Assembly: GCA_019429255.1 (NCBI GenBank)
Contig: JAHYIY010000008.1
Span: 52,669-116,668 of the forward strand
Direction of reading: 5' to 3'
DNA length: 64,000 nucleotides
From: Desulfuromonadales bacterium
Lineage (GTDB): Bacteria; Desulfobacterota; Desulfuromonadia; Desulfuromonadales; Geopsychrobacteraceae
Part shown: positions 25,560-34,418 of the stretch, in pieces
Numbering within the stretch: the first letter of the stretch is position 1
Layout: the number at the start of each line of letters is the position of its first letter
Translations under genes and position numbers: made by a program
The notes under the pieces: model-generated
Seen by the model: the letters and a program-made list of their open reading frames with translations, nothing else
The model's database searches: none
Told to the model about the DNA's origin: nothing

Positions 25560-27290
25560 ATGAAAAGTCGACCTGCCATTCTAAATATCCAATCAGTGAT
25601 CGATGCCACCGACAGGAATATTCTGGTGATAGATGTGTCAGGGCAGGTCATCTTAATCAGTTGCCGGGCGCGGCAATCTCTGGATATTGCGCTTGGTGTC
25701 AGGCTGGAGCGTGAATATCCCGGCTTCTGGGAGCAGGTTGAGAAAATCCTCTCGGGAGATTTAGGTAGCTGTGAAATCCCACTGCAGTTGGGTGGGTGTG
25801 AATATCTGGTGGCAGTCAACCCACTGCTGGAAAAGAAGAGAATTGTCGGTGCCGTCTGTGTGCTGGTTGATAGCAGCCAGCTCGACATCATGACCCGCCG
25901 TCATCCCTCTTTCAATACCCTGTCGCGTGAACTCGACACGATTATCGATTCTTCCTCCGATGGACTCTTTGTTTGTGATGCCCAGGCCAATGTTATTCGG
26001 ATGAACCCGGCATCAGAAAAAATCCATAAAATTTCTGCCAACGCTCTCGTTGGCCGTAATATGCGAGTACTGATTGAAGAGGGTTTTATTGATCGTTCAG
26101 CGGCTTTAGAGGCCAGTATCAGTAAGGAGCGTGTCAGCCTTCTGCAGAACAAGGGTGGCCATAAGCTGATTTCCATTGCAACGCCGGTATTTGATGAAGG
26201 CTCAGAATTGATTCGGGTGGTTGTCAGTGAGCGTGATGTCACCGAGATCGATGCGCTGCAACGGGAACTGGAAAAGCAGGAAGCCATCAAAAACAGTTTG
26301 CGCGACCAGATGCTTGCCATGCAACAGGCTGAACTTGAGTCACAGCAGATTATTGCCCGCAGCCCGCAGATGATTCGTGCTGTGCAGCAGGCCATGCGGG
26401 TTGCCAAGGCTGATTCCTCAGTATTTATCCTCGGTGAATCCGGGGTGGGCAAAGGCTTGATCGCCCAGTTGATTCACACCCACTCAGCGCGGGCCGGGCA
26501 ACCGTTGATCAAAATCAACTGCGGGGCAATTCCCGAATCCCTCATCGAAGCAGAACTCTTTGGTTACGAAAAAGGGGCGTTTACCGGCGCTCTGTCCAGC
26601 GGCAAGCCAGGTCAGTTTGAACTGGCCGATGAAGGCATCCTGTTTCTCGACGAAATTGCCGAGCTGCCCCTCGGATCACAGGTCAAGTTATTGCGTTTTC
26701 TCGAAGACGGCAAGATCACCCGCCTTGGTGACACCAAGGGGCGAAAGCTGGATGTCCGGGTGTTGGCCGCGACACACCAGAATATGGAGGAAATGGTAGA
26801 GCAGGGGCGCTTTCGCCTCGATCTTTACTATCGTCTCAATGTCATTCCCATCCAGATCCCGGCGTTGCGTGACCGCTCTGAATGTATTATCCCCCTGATT
26901 CATCATTATCTGGAAGAGTTCGGTAAGCGCAGCAGCAGCAGAAAACGCATGACCCGCGCTGCCCTGGACGCCCTGTGCGGTTATTCCTTTCCGGGTAACG
27001 TCCGCGAGTTGATGAATATCTGTGAGCGCCTGGTGGTGATGACAGAGACGGATGTTATTGATGTTGATGACCTGCCCGGACAGATCAGTACAGTTCCTGT
27101 CCAGCCTGGTTCACAGACTTGTCCCTTCCCGGTTGGCCTTCCTCTTAAGGATGCTATGGAATGGGTGGAGAAGGAAATACTCACCCGGGCGCTGTGCGCA
27201 CATCGTTCACAGATAGAAATGGCTGAGGCGCTGGGGGTTAACCAGTCAACGATTGCCAGAAAATTGAAAAAGCATCAGATTGTTAATTGA
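25560..27290 (+). CDS. Sigma-54-dependent transcriptional activator with PAS domain
   Basis: This is a bacterial enhancer-binding protein. I use the ATG at 25560; a GTG at 25545 is possible. Residues 1-110 form a PAS-like sensor (NILVIDVSGQVILISCRARQ). A second PAS follows (LDTIIDSSSDGLFVCDAQAN, VIRMNPASEKIHKISANALVG), then a short coiled coil. The AAA+ domain has Walker A GESGVGKG, the sigma-54 contact loop in ELFGYEKGAFTGALSS (GAFTGA) and Walker B GILFLDEIAE. The arginine-finger region is RFRLDLYYRLNVIP. The C terminus is a Fis-type helix-turn-helix (EMAEALGVNQSTIARKLKKH). The architecture resembles RocR/PrpR-type regulators of amino-acid catabolism. It lies just upstream of a sigma-54 promoter and the P5C/proline dehydrogenase genes, so it most likely activates them. 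Confidence 0.93.
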   Translation: MKSRPAILNIQSVIDATDRNILVIDVSGQVILISCRARQSLDIALGVRLEREYPGFWEQVEKILSGDLGSCEIPLQLGGCEYLVAVNPLLEKKRIVGAVCVLVDSSQLDIMTRRHPSFNTLSRELDTIIDSSSDGLFVCDAQANVIRMNPASEKIHKISANALVGRNMRVLIEEGFIDRSAALEASISKERVSLLQNKGGHKLISIATPVFDEGSELIRVVVSERDVTEIDALQRELEKQEAIKNSLRDQMLAMQQAELESQQIIARSPQMIRAVQQAMRVAKADSSVFILGESGVGKGLIAQLIHTHSARAGQPLIKINCGAIPESLIEAELFGYEKGAFTGALSSGKPGQFELADEGILFLDEIAELPLGSQVKLLRFLEDGKITRLGDTKGRKLDVRVLAATHQNMEEMVEQGRFRLDLYYRLNVIPIQIPALRDRSECIIPLIHHYLEEFGKRSSSRKRMTRAALDALCGYSFPGNVRELMNICERLVVMTETDVIDVDDLPGQISTVPVQPGSQTCPFPVGLPLKDAMEWVEKEILTRALCAHRSQIEMAEALGVNQSTIARKLKKHQIVN

Positions 27291-27309
27291 AACAACAAAT
27301 ATTCACCCT

Positions 27310-27325
27310 TATGCATTTTTGCATA
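27310..27325 (+). promoter_or_regulatory. Putative upstream activator site for the pruA promoter
   Basis: The palindrome TATGCA-TTTT-TGCATA lies 20 bases after the activator stop codon and about 155 bp before the -24 element of the pruA promoter. It shares TGCATA with the repeats at the activator's own start. Confidence 0.55.
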
Positions 27326-27476
27326 GGGGCGCGCTTCACAATCTTTTCTTTTCCTTAGGGGAGAGAAAAACCAACCCTGAATAAAAAATCTTATCTGACT
27401 AAATCTTTCAAAAAACACCACACAGACCCACTCTGACAGCACACATTAGTCTCGTTTTATCTAGCAAAACAGAGTT

Positions 27477-27492
27477 TGGCACCTTCTTTGCT
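27477..27492 (+). promoter_or_regulatory. Sigma-54 promoter of the proline-catabolic genes
   Basis: TGGCACCTTCTTTGCT is close to the consensus, with GG at 27478-27479 and GC at 27490-27491 separated by ten bases. The predicted transcript starts near 27503, leaving a leader of about 220 bases that includes the whole foldback repeat copy B before the first gene. Confidence 0.85.
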
Positions 27493-27528
27493 TTGTGTTT
27501 GTCTACGGAAGCTTTTGTTAGCCGTTTG

Positions 27529-27684
27529 GTATCTGTTCAGCACCGGATCTTCGGATCCTATGTTAAGAGACGCGATTGTTTCCCGTTGGGTCATCCCTGA
27601 CCGCTTGTTGTCGCCGTCCATGGCGACAAACACCCTTGCCACAGGAACCAAAGGCCCTGCGCAAGGACAGTGCTGAATAGTTAC
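27529..27684. repeat. Foldback MITE-like repeat, copy B (complete, 156 bp)
   Basis: The ends are GTATCTGTTCAGCAC (27529-27543) and GTGCTGAATAGTTAC (27670-27684), inverted repeats agreeing at 13 of 15 positions. The inner arms continue the pairing. The centre holds a GTCGCC-GTCCAT-GGCGAC hairpin. It sits between the sigma-54 promoter and the pruA start. Copy C at 35135 is in the opposite orientation. Confidence 0.92.
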
Positions 27685-27724
27685 GCCGTTTGCTTTGTTT
27701 CCCCCATTTCCTAAGAGGAGAATC

Positions 27725-29374
27725 ATGAACCTTTTGAACAATGCCGTACTGTCTGTTCCGTATCCCCACAATGAGTCTGTACTGAGTTATGCTCCCGGTA
27801 CTCCTGAGCGCAGCAAGATCAAGGAGGCACTGGCTGAGCTGAAATCCAAACAGGTGGAAGTTCCGCTGATTATTGGTGGCAAGGAAGTGCGTACCGGTGA
27901 TCTGGCAAAAATCGCCTGTCCCCATGACCATTCGGTGACCCTCGGCCAGTATCACAAGGCCGGTCCCAAAGAAACCCAGATGGCTATCGACGCGGCCATG
28001 GCTGCCAAACCCGCGTGGGAAGCCCTGCGCTGGGAAGAGCGGGCGGCAATTTTTCTCAAAGCGGCAGAATTGCTCGCCGGTCCCTACCGTTTTCTGATCA
28101 ATGCGGCAACCATGCTCAATATCAGCAAGAGTCCCTACCAGGCCGAGATCGATTCCGCCTGCGAACTGATCGACTTCTTGCGTTTTAATGTTTATTTCGC
28201 CCAGCAGGTCTATGCCGACCAGCCCCTGCACTCACCACCACCGATCTGGAACTATGTCCAGCATCGCCCGCTGGAAGGGTTTGTCTTTGCTATTGCGCCT
28301 TTCAACTTTACCGCCATTGCCGGTAACCTGCCGACCTCGCCGGCGATCATGGGTAATACTGTGGTGTGGAAACCTGCTTCATCGGCAGTCTATGCTCCCT
28401 ATTATTTTATGAAACTGCTGCAGGAAGCCGGACTGCCCGATGGCGTTATCAATTTTGTTCCCGGTTCCGGTGCCAATGTTGGTGATACCTGCCTGAACAG
28501 CCCGGATTTTGCCGGTATCCACTTTACCGGCAGTACCGGTGTATTCCAGGGGATGTGGAAGCAGATCGGCAGCAATATCGCTGACAATCTTTACAAGAGT
28601 TACCCCCGCATTGTTGGCGAAACCGGCGGCAAGGATTTTATCTTTGCCCACAGCTCGGCGGATGTTGCACCGTTGGCAACGGCTATTGTGCGAGGTGCCT
28701 TTGAGTATCAGGGGCAGAAATGTTCCGCTGCCTCCCGCGCATATATTCCAGAATCTTTGTGGGAGCCGGTGATGAGCGAGCTCAAAGCCCAGTGCAGCCG
28801 CATCAAAATGGGTGACGTTACTGATTTTTCGACCTTCTTTAATGCTGTCATCGATCGCAATGCGTTCAAATCGATTACCGCCTACATCGACTACGCCAAA
28901 GAGTCGGCGGATGCCGAGATTGTGATCGGTGGCAACTATGACGATAGCAAGGGGTTCTTTATTGAACCGACAGTCATCGTCACCAGTGACCCGCATTTTA
29001 AAACCATGGAAGAAGAGATCTTCGGACCGGTCATCACCCTTTATCGTTATGCCGATGCTGACCTTGATGCAGCCCTCGAGCTGTGCGACACAACCTCTCC
29101 CTACAGTCTGACCGGAGCAGTATTTGCCCAGGATCGCACAGCGATCAGCAAGGTGATGAAAAAGCTGGAAAATGCCTCGGGCAATTTCTACATCAATGAT
29201 AAACCGACCGGAGCGGTGGTTGGCCAGCAACCCTTTGGTGGTGCCCGTGCCTCAGGCACCAACGACAAGGCCGGCAGCAAGCAGAATCTGATGCGCTGGG
29301 TGTCGGTGCGGGCGATCAAGGAGAACTTTGTGCCGCCGCGTAGCTTTGAATATCCCTATATGGCAGCTGAGTAG
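27725..29374 (+). CDS. pruA: L-glutamate gamma-semialdehyde (P5C) dehydrogenase
   Basis: The 549-residue aldehyde dehydrogenase starts at MNLLNNAVLSVPYP behind AGAGGAG. It oxidises glutamate-5-semialdehyde, formed from pyrroline-5-carboxylate, to glutamate with NAD+, the second step of proline breakdown. Family landmarks are FNFTAIAGNLPTSPAIMGNT, VWKPASSAVYAPYYFMKLL and FTGSTGVFQGMWKQIG. The catalytic region is VGETGGKDFIFAH, with the nucleophilic cysteine in QGQKCSAASRAY. NDKPTGAVVGQQPFGGARASGTNDKAG also matches. The protein resembles the stand-alone, mitochondrial-like PruA rather than the bifunctional PutA. It is followed 90 bases later by proline dehydrogenase and is driven by the sigma-54 promoter at 27477. 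Confidence 0.95.
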   Translation: MNLLNNAVLSVPYPHNESVLSYAPGTPERSKIKEALAELKSKQVEVPLIIGGKEVRTGDLAKIACPHDHSVTLGQYHKAGPKETQMAIDAAMAAKPAWEALRWEERAAIFLKAAELLAGPYRFLINAATMLNISKSPYQAEIDSACELIDFLRFNVYFAQQVYADQPLHSPPPIWNYVQHRPLEGFVFAIAPFNFTAIAGNLPTSPAIMGNTVVWKPASSAVYAPYYFMKLLQEAGLPDGVINFVPGSGANVGDTCLNSPDFAGIHFTGSTGVFQGMWKQIGSNIADNLYKSYPRIVGETGGKDFIFAHSSADVAPLATAIVRGAFEYQGQKCSAASRAYIPESLWEPVMSELKAQCSRIKMGDVTDFSTFFNAVIDRNAFKSITAYIDYAKESADAEIVIGGNYDDSKGFFIEPTVIVTSDPHFKTMEEEIFGPVITLYRYADADLDAALELCDTTSPYSLTGAVFAQDRTAISKVMKKLENASGNFYINDKPTGAVVGQQPFGGARASGTNDKAGSKQNLMRWVSVRAIKENFVPPRSFEYPYMAAE

Positions 29375-29464
29375 CTGGCCCGCGGATTTAAAAAGGTAAT
29401 GAGAGCCCATCTGGATGGGCTCCCATCAAGCTCCCTCACTTTTTGCAGCGATCAGGAACGCCCT

Positions 29465-30373
29465 ATGTCACTATTTAATTACGCTGTTGCCAAAACCATT
29501 ATGCATGTGCCCAAGCCGATCGTCAGTTATTTTGCCAAGGGGTACATTGCCGGATCGACCCTGGCAGATGCGGTTCAGGTCAGTAAAGATCTGAACCAGC
29601 AGGGAATGATGACGACTATTGATATTCTTGGCGAGTTCATTACCCAATTTGAACAGGCGATTGAATTCAAAAATCAGGCCCTTGAGATACTGCGGACTAT
29701 CGACCGGGAAAAGCTCAATGGCAATTTGTCGATCAAGCCGACCCAGATGGGGCTGTTGCTTGATCCGGAGCGTTGCTTTGGGTTGATTCACGAACTGGTC
29801 AGCGAAGCGAAAAAGCTCGGCAGCTTTGTGCGTATTGATATGGAAGATATCGGTACCACGGATGCGACCCTGGAAATGTTCGATACGCTGCGGCGCGAGT
29901 TTCCCGGTCATGTGGGAACGGTGCTCCAGTCTTATTTGCGGCGCACCCCTCAGGACATTGCAGATCATGCCGATGGTTATCAGAACTATCGCCTCTGCAA
30001 GGGGATTTACGTCGAACCGCGGATCCATGCGTGGAAAAATCCGCAGGCGATTAATGGCAACTTTAGCAATTGTCTTGCGCAGATGCTGGAACAGGGTGCC
30101 TATGCGGCGATAGCTACCCATGATGAATTTCTGGTGTTTGAAGCGATGCACCTGGTGCGTAAAATGAATCTGACAGCGGATCAATACGAATTTCAGATGT
30201 TGCTCGGAGTCGATGAGGAATTACGCGAAATCATTCTTGCCGGTGGCCACCGCTTGCGGATTTATGTTCCCTACGGGCGCGACTGGCTGCCTTATTCGCG
30301 GCGCCGCCTCAAAGAGAATCCATCGATTGCCCAGCATGCGCTCAAGCAAATGCTCAGGATAAACAAGCACTGA
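29465..30373 (+). CDS. Proline dehydrogenase
   Basis: The 302-residue protein (start MSLFNYAVAKTIM, AGGA upstream) is a monofunctional FAD-dependent proline dehydrogenase that oxidises L-proline to pyrroline-5-carboxylate and passes electrons to quinone. A TIM-barrel core is suggested by LSIKPTQMGLLLDPERCF, FVRIDMEDIGTTDATLEMF, TVLQSYLRRTPQDI and LCKGIYVEPR. IATHDEFLVFEA and FQMLLGVDEELRE follow. The C-terminal proline-binding motif is VPYGRDWLPYSRRRL. A short palindromic hairpin (29403-29422) lies between pruA and this gene. Together they convert proline to glutamate. Confidence 0.95.
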   Translation: MSLFNYAVAKTIMHVPKPIVSYFAKGYIAGSTLADAVQVSKDLNQQGMMTTIDILGEFITQFEQAIEFKNQALEILRTIDREKLNGNLSIKPTQMGLLLDPERCFGLIHELVSEAKKLGSFVRIDMEDIGTTDATLEMFDTLRREFPGHVGTVLQSYLRRTPQDIADHADGYQNYRLCKGIYVEPRIHAWKNPQAINGNFSNCLAQMLEQGAYAAIATHDEFLVFEAMHLVRKMNLTADQYEFQMLLGVDEELREIILAGGHRLRIYVPYGRDWLPYSRRRLKENPSIAQHALKQMLRINKH

Positions 30374-30510
30374 GATCGTGATTCTGTGCTATTCTAATTT
30401 TCCATCGTTGGTTGTTGCGGACAGGTCTGGATCGACCGTAGTGATGAGTGGGTCTGGACATGCTTGCAGCACAGTTGCAGGTCAACAATTTTAAAAATCA
30501 GGAGGATCAG

Positions 30511-31641
30511 ATGAAAAAAACGCTTAAGTCATTGTTTGTGGTCTGCGTTGCGGTCGTTATGACGGCAACATTGGCCAGTGCTGAAACCCTCAAGGTCGGG
30601 GTGCAGGCACCGATTACCGGCAGTTATGCCAATGAAGGCCAGGGAATCGACAACGGTACCCGTCTGCTTGCCAATCAGATTAATGCCGCTGGTGGTGTTA
30701 TGGGGCGTCAGATTGAGGTGTTTACTTGTGATGACCAGGCAACCGCCATGGCCTCTGCCATTTGCGCGCGCGAACTGGTTAATCGTGGCGTCAAGATGAT
30801 CATCGGCTCTTACACCTCAACCGCTGCTGAAGCGGCCCAGAAAATTTATTATGATGCCGGTGTTATCCAGACCTCTGACGGTACTGCTGACAGCCTGACC
30901 GAAAAGGGTTACTGGACCTTCCTGCGTAACTCTTTCCCCAATAGCGCCGAAGCTGAATATGCCGCTGACTATATGGTGAACGTCAAAGGCTACAAGCGGA
31001 TTGTCGTGGTATCCGATTTCTCCAGTTACGCGGTGGGTCTGGCTGATGCAACGGTAGCAGCAATTAAAGCTCTTGGTGGCAATGTTGTCTCCTATGACAA
31101 GATTCGCGCCGACTCCCAGAACTTTACCCCGGTGCTGACCAATATTCGTTCCAAGAACCCTGATGTCATCTTCTCTGCCGGTTATTACACTGACGGCGGT
31201 CAACTGCGTGCCCAGCAGGTCGCTCTGGGTATCAATGCCGATTTTATTGGTGGTGATGCCAACGACAATCCCGACTTTATCAAGCTGGCCGGTTCGGCAG
31301 CAAAAGGTGCGAAGATCATCAACGTTCCGACCGTTGATATGCTTCCCTATGATCTTGCCAAAGATTTCATCAACGACTACGAGAAAACCTACGGTGAGCG
31401 TCCGCCGTCAATCTGGGGTCTGATGAACATTGATGGTATGCGTGCCATTATCCATGCCATGGAACAGAATAAAAGCTTTGACACCCGTCAAGCGGTTGAG
31501 TATCTGTGGAACATGGATGAGCCGCTTGAAGGTATCACTGGGCCGCTCAAGTTTGCCAAAGACGGTAATCGGATTGGCAGCAGCTACATGACCTTTGAAA
31601 TCCAGGCTGACGGCAGCTACAAGATTGCCCATCAGCAGTAA
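30511..31641 (+). CDS. livK: Branched-chain amino acid ABC transporter substrate-binding protein
   Basis: The start at MKKTLKSLFVVC (GGAGG 7 bases upstream) gives a 376-residue protein with a clear signal peptide (VVCVAVVMTATLASA). The periplasmic-binding fold is of the Leu/Ile/Val-binding type: VGVQAPITGSYANEGQGIDNG, NAAGGVMGRQIEVFTCDDQA, MIIGSYTSTAAEAAQ and DVIFSAGYYTDGGQLRAQQ. It delivers amino acids to LivHMGF. Given the proline dehydrogenase genes just upstream, proline or a related amino acid is possible as ligand; this is inference. A hairpin follows, as is usual after the binding-protein gene. Confidence 0.92.
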   Translation: MKKTLKSLFVVCVAVVMTATLASAETLKVGVQAPITGSYANEGQGIDNGTRLLANQINAAGGVMGRQIEVFTCDDQATAMASAICARELVNRGVKMIIGSYTSTAAEAAQKIYYDAGVIQTSDGTADSLTEKGYWTFLRNSFPNSAEAEYAADYMVNVKGYKRIVVVSDFSSYAVGLADATVAAIKALGGNVVSYDKIRADSQNFTPVLTNIRSKNPDVIFSAGYYTDGGQLRAQQVALGINADFIGGDANDNPDFIKLAGSAAKGAKIINVPTVDMLPYDLAKDFINDYEKTYGERPPSIWGLMNIDGMRAIIHAMEQNKSFDTRQAVEYLWNMDEPLEGITGPLKFAKDGNRIGSSYMTFEIQADGSYKIAHQQ

Positions 31642-31669
31642 TCCTGGAGTAGATACCCTGAATTAGCCG

Positions 31670-31698
31670 AAGGGGGCGCAAGCACCACACGCCCCCTT
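31670..31698 (+). terminator. Intercistronic hairpin after livK
   Basis: AAGGGGGCG pairs with CGCCCCCTT around an 11-base loop, followed by TGTTCTTG, 28 bases after the livK stop. Probably a partial terminator or mRNA stabiliser between the binding protein and the permease genes. Confidence 0.75.
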
Positions 31699-31796
31699 TG
31701 TTCTTGGTTGCAGAGTTCGATACAGTAACGTTGCGTTGCTGTATCGCGCTGTACGGTCGAGAAGCTTAATTTTTGCCTAGCAGGAGTACCTGGCTT

Positions 31797-32693
31797 ATGG
31801 AAACCTTTTTTCAGCAACTTGCTAATGGCTTAACCATTGGCAGCATGTTTGCCCTGGTCGCTTTGGGTTATACCATGGTGTATGGAGTCATGCGGCTGAT
31901 CAATTTTGCCCATGGTGATATGGTCGCCGCCTCTGCTTTTGTGGGATTGACGGTCTATACCCAGGTCATGGGTCAGGCATCATCCCTGTTTGCCGTGATC
32001 GCGATTTTTATGCTGACGGCCGGATTAATGGCCTGTGTCGGGGTCGTTCTGGAGCGTGTCGCCTACCGGCCGCTACGTACAGCGCCGCGCCTGTCGGCAG
32101 TGGTTTCGGCGCTGGGTGCCAGTCTGGTGATCCAGAACGGTATCATGCTGATCTGGGGGCCGCGTATGCGGATTTTTCCGGAACTGGTGCCGCAGCACTA
32201 CTGGCACTTTGGTGGCGTGGTGATCAGCCTGATTCAGGTGCTGATTCTGGTTATTTCCCTGGTGCTGATGGTAGCATTGTACCTTTTTATTGAAAAAACC
32301 CGGATAGGAGCCGCAGTCCGGGCCAGTTCTATCGATCAGGATGCCGCCCGGTTGATGGGGATCAACGTTAATAACATTATTGCCCTGATCTTTATCATCG
32401 GTTCATCCCTGGGGGCGATCGGTGGTCTTTTTATCGGTCTTTACTATCGTGGGATCACCTTCAATATGGGCTGGCAATATGGTTTATATGCTTTTATTGC
32501 CGCGATTCTCGGTGGTATCGGCAACATTCCCGGCGCCATGCTCGGGGGGATGCTGCTGGGATTGTTCAGTGCTTTTATCTCCGGTTACGTCTCCAGTACC
32601 TGGGCCGATGCCTTCACCTTCATGTTGCTGATTTTTATTCTGATTGTTCGTCCCACCGGATTGCTCGGTGAGCGGGTTGCGGAGAAAGTCTGA
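31797..32693 (+). CDS. livH: Branched-chain amino acid ABC transporter permease LivH
   Basis: The start METFFQQLANGLTIGSMFAL is used because GGAG lies upstream. The 298-residue integral membrane protein has about eight helices and the LivH signatures ALGYTMVYGVMRLINFAHGD near the N terminus and GIGNIPGAMLGGMLLG near the C terminus. It forms the inner-membrane channel with LivM. The stop overlaps the livM start by one base, indicating translational coupling. Confidence 0.95.
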   Translation: METFFQQLANGLTIGSMFALVALGYTMVYGVMRLINFAHGDMVAASAFVGLTVYTQVMGQASSLFAVIAIFMLTAGLMACVGVVLERVAYRPLRTAPRLSAVVSALGASLVIQNGIMLIWGPRMRIFPELVPQHYWHFGGVVISLIQVLILVISLVLMVALYLFIEKTRIGAAVRASSIDQDAARLMGINVNNIIALIFIIGSSLGAIGGLFIGLYYRGITFNMGWQYGLYAFIAAILGGIGNIPGAMLGGMLLGLFSAFISGYVSSTWADAFTFMLLIFILIVRPTGLLGERVAEKV

Positions 32694-33649
32694 TGAAAAA
32701 ACTATCGATTGTCTCCTTGCTGGTGTTTTTGCTGGTGATGGCCATTCTGCCGCATCTGCTCGATCCGCGTTGGCAAACCGTTGCAGTCACTTTCCTGGTT
32801 TTTTCGGTCGTCGCCTTATCGCAGGACATCGTTTTGGGTAAGGCCGGTATGTTCAATATGGGGCAGGCCATGTTTTTCGGCATGGGTGCCTATGTGACGG
32901 CTATCCTTAATTCCCATTTCGGCTGGCCGATTATGGCGACAATTCCCGTTGCCATTATTGCACCGGTGTTGGTCGGTATTGTCCTCGCGGCGCCCATTGT
33001 CCATTTGCGTGGTGATTATCTGCTGGTGGTCACCATCGGTTTCAATATCGTTTTTGTCCAGGTTCTTATCAATAACTTAGGCGGGGTTACCGGGGGTCCC
33101 AACGGCATCTTCGGCATCGATCCGCTGCGGCTGTTCGGATTCGAATTGAGCAGTCAAGTCGCGATCTACTACTACGCTTTTGCCGTCCTGCTGTTGACCC
33201 TGGCGATCATGATCAATCTTGACAAAAGCAAGGTTGGCCGCGCCCTCCATTACCTGCGCGAAGATCCCCTGGCGGCCGAAAGTATCGGCATCAACACCCG
33301 TCTCTACAAGATTTTTGCCTTTGGTCTTGGTGCCGGTATTGCCGGATTGGCCGGCAGTGTTTTTGCCACTCAATACTCAGCGGTCAGTCCCGAGGCCTTT
33401 GAGTTTATCCAGTCAGTATTGTTTTTCAGTATTGTCCTGGTCGGAGGGTCGTCAATTCCCGGTGTGCTGATCGGGGTGTTCGTCATGTTCGTGCTGCCGG
33501 AGATCTTCCGCGAGTTCTCGACCTGGCGTTTCTTTGTTTTCGGTTTTGCCATGATCCTGACCATGATTTTGCGACCACGTGGCATCTGGCCGGCAACCTT
33601 TGGAAAAATCCCGAAATTTTTGATCAAGGAACCGAAAAATGGCGGATAA
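32693..33649 (+). CDS. livM: Branched-chain amino acid ABC transporter permease LivM
   Basis: The 318-residue membrane protein has LivM signatures VVALSQDIVLGKAGMFNMGQAM, LRGDYLLVVTIGFNIVFVQVL and GGVTGGPNGIFGI. The EAA-like loop is LREDPLAAESIGINTRLYKI, and VLVGGSSIPGVLIG follows. It pairs with LivH in the membrane. The C terminus is basic and cytoplasmic, and the gene overlaps livG by 11 bases. Confidence 0.95.
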   Translation: MKKLSIVSLLVFLLVMAILPHLLDPRWQTVAVTFLVFSVVALSQDIVLGKAGMFNMGQAMFFGMGAYVTAILNSHFGWPIMATIPVAIIAPVLVGIVLAAPIVHLRGDYLLVVTIGFNIVFVQVLINNLGGVTGGPNGIFGIDPLRLFGFELSSQVAIYYYAFAVLLLTLAIMINLDKSKVGRALHYLREDPLAAESIGINTRLYKIFAFGLGAGIAGLAGSVFATQYSAVSPEAFEFIQSVLFFSIVLVGGSSIPGVLIGVFVMFVLPEIFREFSTWRFFVFGFAMILTMILRPRGIWPATFGKIPKFLIKEPKNGG

Positions 33650-34418
33650 CGAGCTGATTTTAACCAATGTAACCAAGCGCTTTGGCGGTCTGACAGCGGT
33701 TGATGCCTTGTCCATGAAGGTCTCTTCCGGCCAGATTTATGGCGTTATCGGCCCCAATGGAGCCGGCAAGACAACGGTCTTCAACTGTATTACCGGGATC
33801 TATAAATCAGAAGAGGGATCGGTCAGTTGGCGCGGTGAAGAAATTCGTGGCATGACCCCCTATCAGATTGTCGCCCGCGGCATCGTCCGGACATTTCAGA
33901 CCATCCGTCTGTTCAGCCAGATGTCGGTGGCGGAAAATATCATGAGCGGCCGTCACATCAAAAGCTCTCAAGGGTGGTGGCACGGGATCTGCCCGACTCC
34001 CGGCTCGCGCCGCGATGAAAAAGAGAACTGGATGAAAGTCGGTGAACTTCTCGAGTTTTTCAACCTTGAGGAATTCGCTGCCACGCCAACCATGTCATTG
34101 CCCTATGGTCATCAGCGCCGGGTAGAGATGGCACGGGCGCTGGCGGTTGACCCGACCCTGCTGATTCTCGACGAGCCGGCCGCCGGTTTGAATGACAATG
34201 AAACGGCTGAGCTGGTTGACACCATTTTCAGCATTCGCCAGAAGGGAATAACGGTACTGCTGATTGAGCATGACATGGAACTGGTCATGAAGGTGACCGA
34301 TTATCTGACGGTGCTGAATTTCGGTAAAAAGATAGCCGAAGGGACACCTGAGGAAATCCAGAAAAATCCGCTGGTAATCGAAGCCTATCTCGGCAGTGAG
34401 GATGAAGACGATGAGTAA
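33639..34418 (+). CDS. livG: Branched-chain amino acid ABC transporter ATPase LivG
   Basis: The 259-residue ATPase contains Walker A GPNGAGKTT, the Q-loop in VRTFQTIRLFSQMSVAENIM, an ABC signature variant MSLPYGHQRRVEMARAL, Walker B LLILDEPAAGLN and the switch histidine in LLIEHDMELVM. LivG is one of two ATPases energising the LivHM channel. It overlaps livM upstream and livF downstream. Confidence 0.95.
   Translation: MADNELILTNVTKRFGGLTAVDALSMKVSSGQIYGVIGPNGAGKTTVFNCITGIYKSEEGSVSWRGEEIRGMTPYQIVARGIVRTFQTIRLFSQMSVAENIMSGRHIKSSQGWWHGICPTPGSRRDEKENWMKVGELLEFFNLEEFAATPTMSLPYGHQRRVEMARALAVDPTLLILDEPAAGLNDNETAELVDTIFSIRQKGITVLLIEHDMELVMKVTDYLTVLNFGKKIAEGTPEEIQKNPLVIEAYLGSEDEDDE

Noticed and set aside
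27563..27700. Open frames with RETIASLDIG or RETIASLNIG on the strand opposite the foldback repeats (also at 5252-5446 and 35190-35308)
   Set aside because: They lie entirely within repeat copies, have no ribosome-binding sites, and are explained by the repeat itself rather than by a gene family.
30420..30510. Possible sigma-54 promoter upstream of livK (GG-N10-GC in GTGGGTCTGGACATGC)
   Set aside because: The -12 element lacks TTGC and the -24 context is poor; not convincing.
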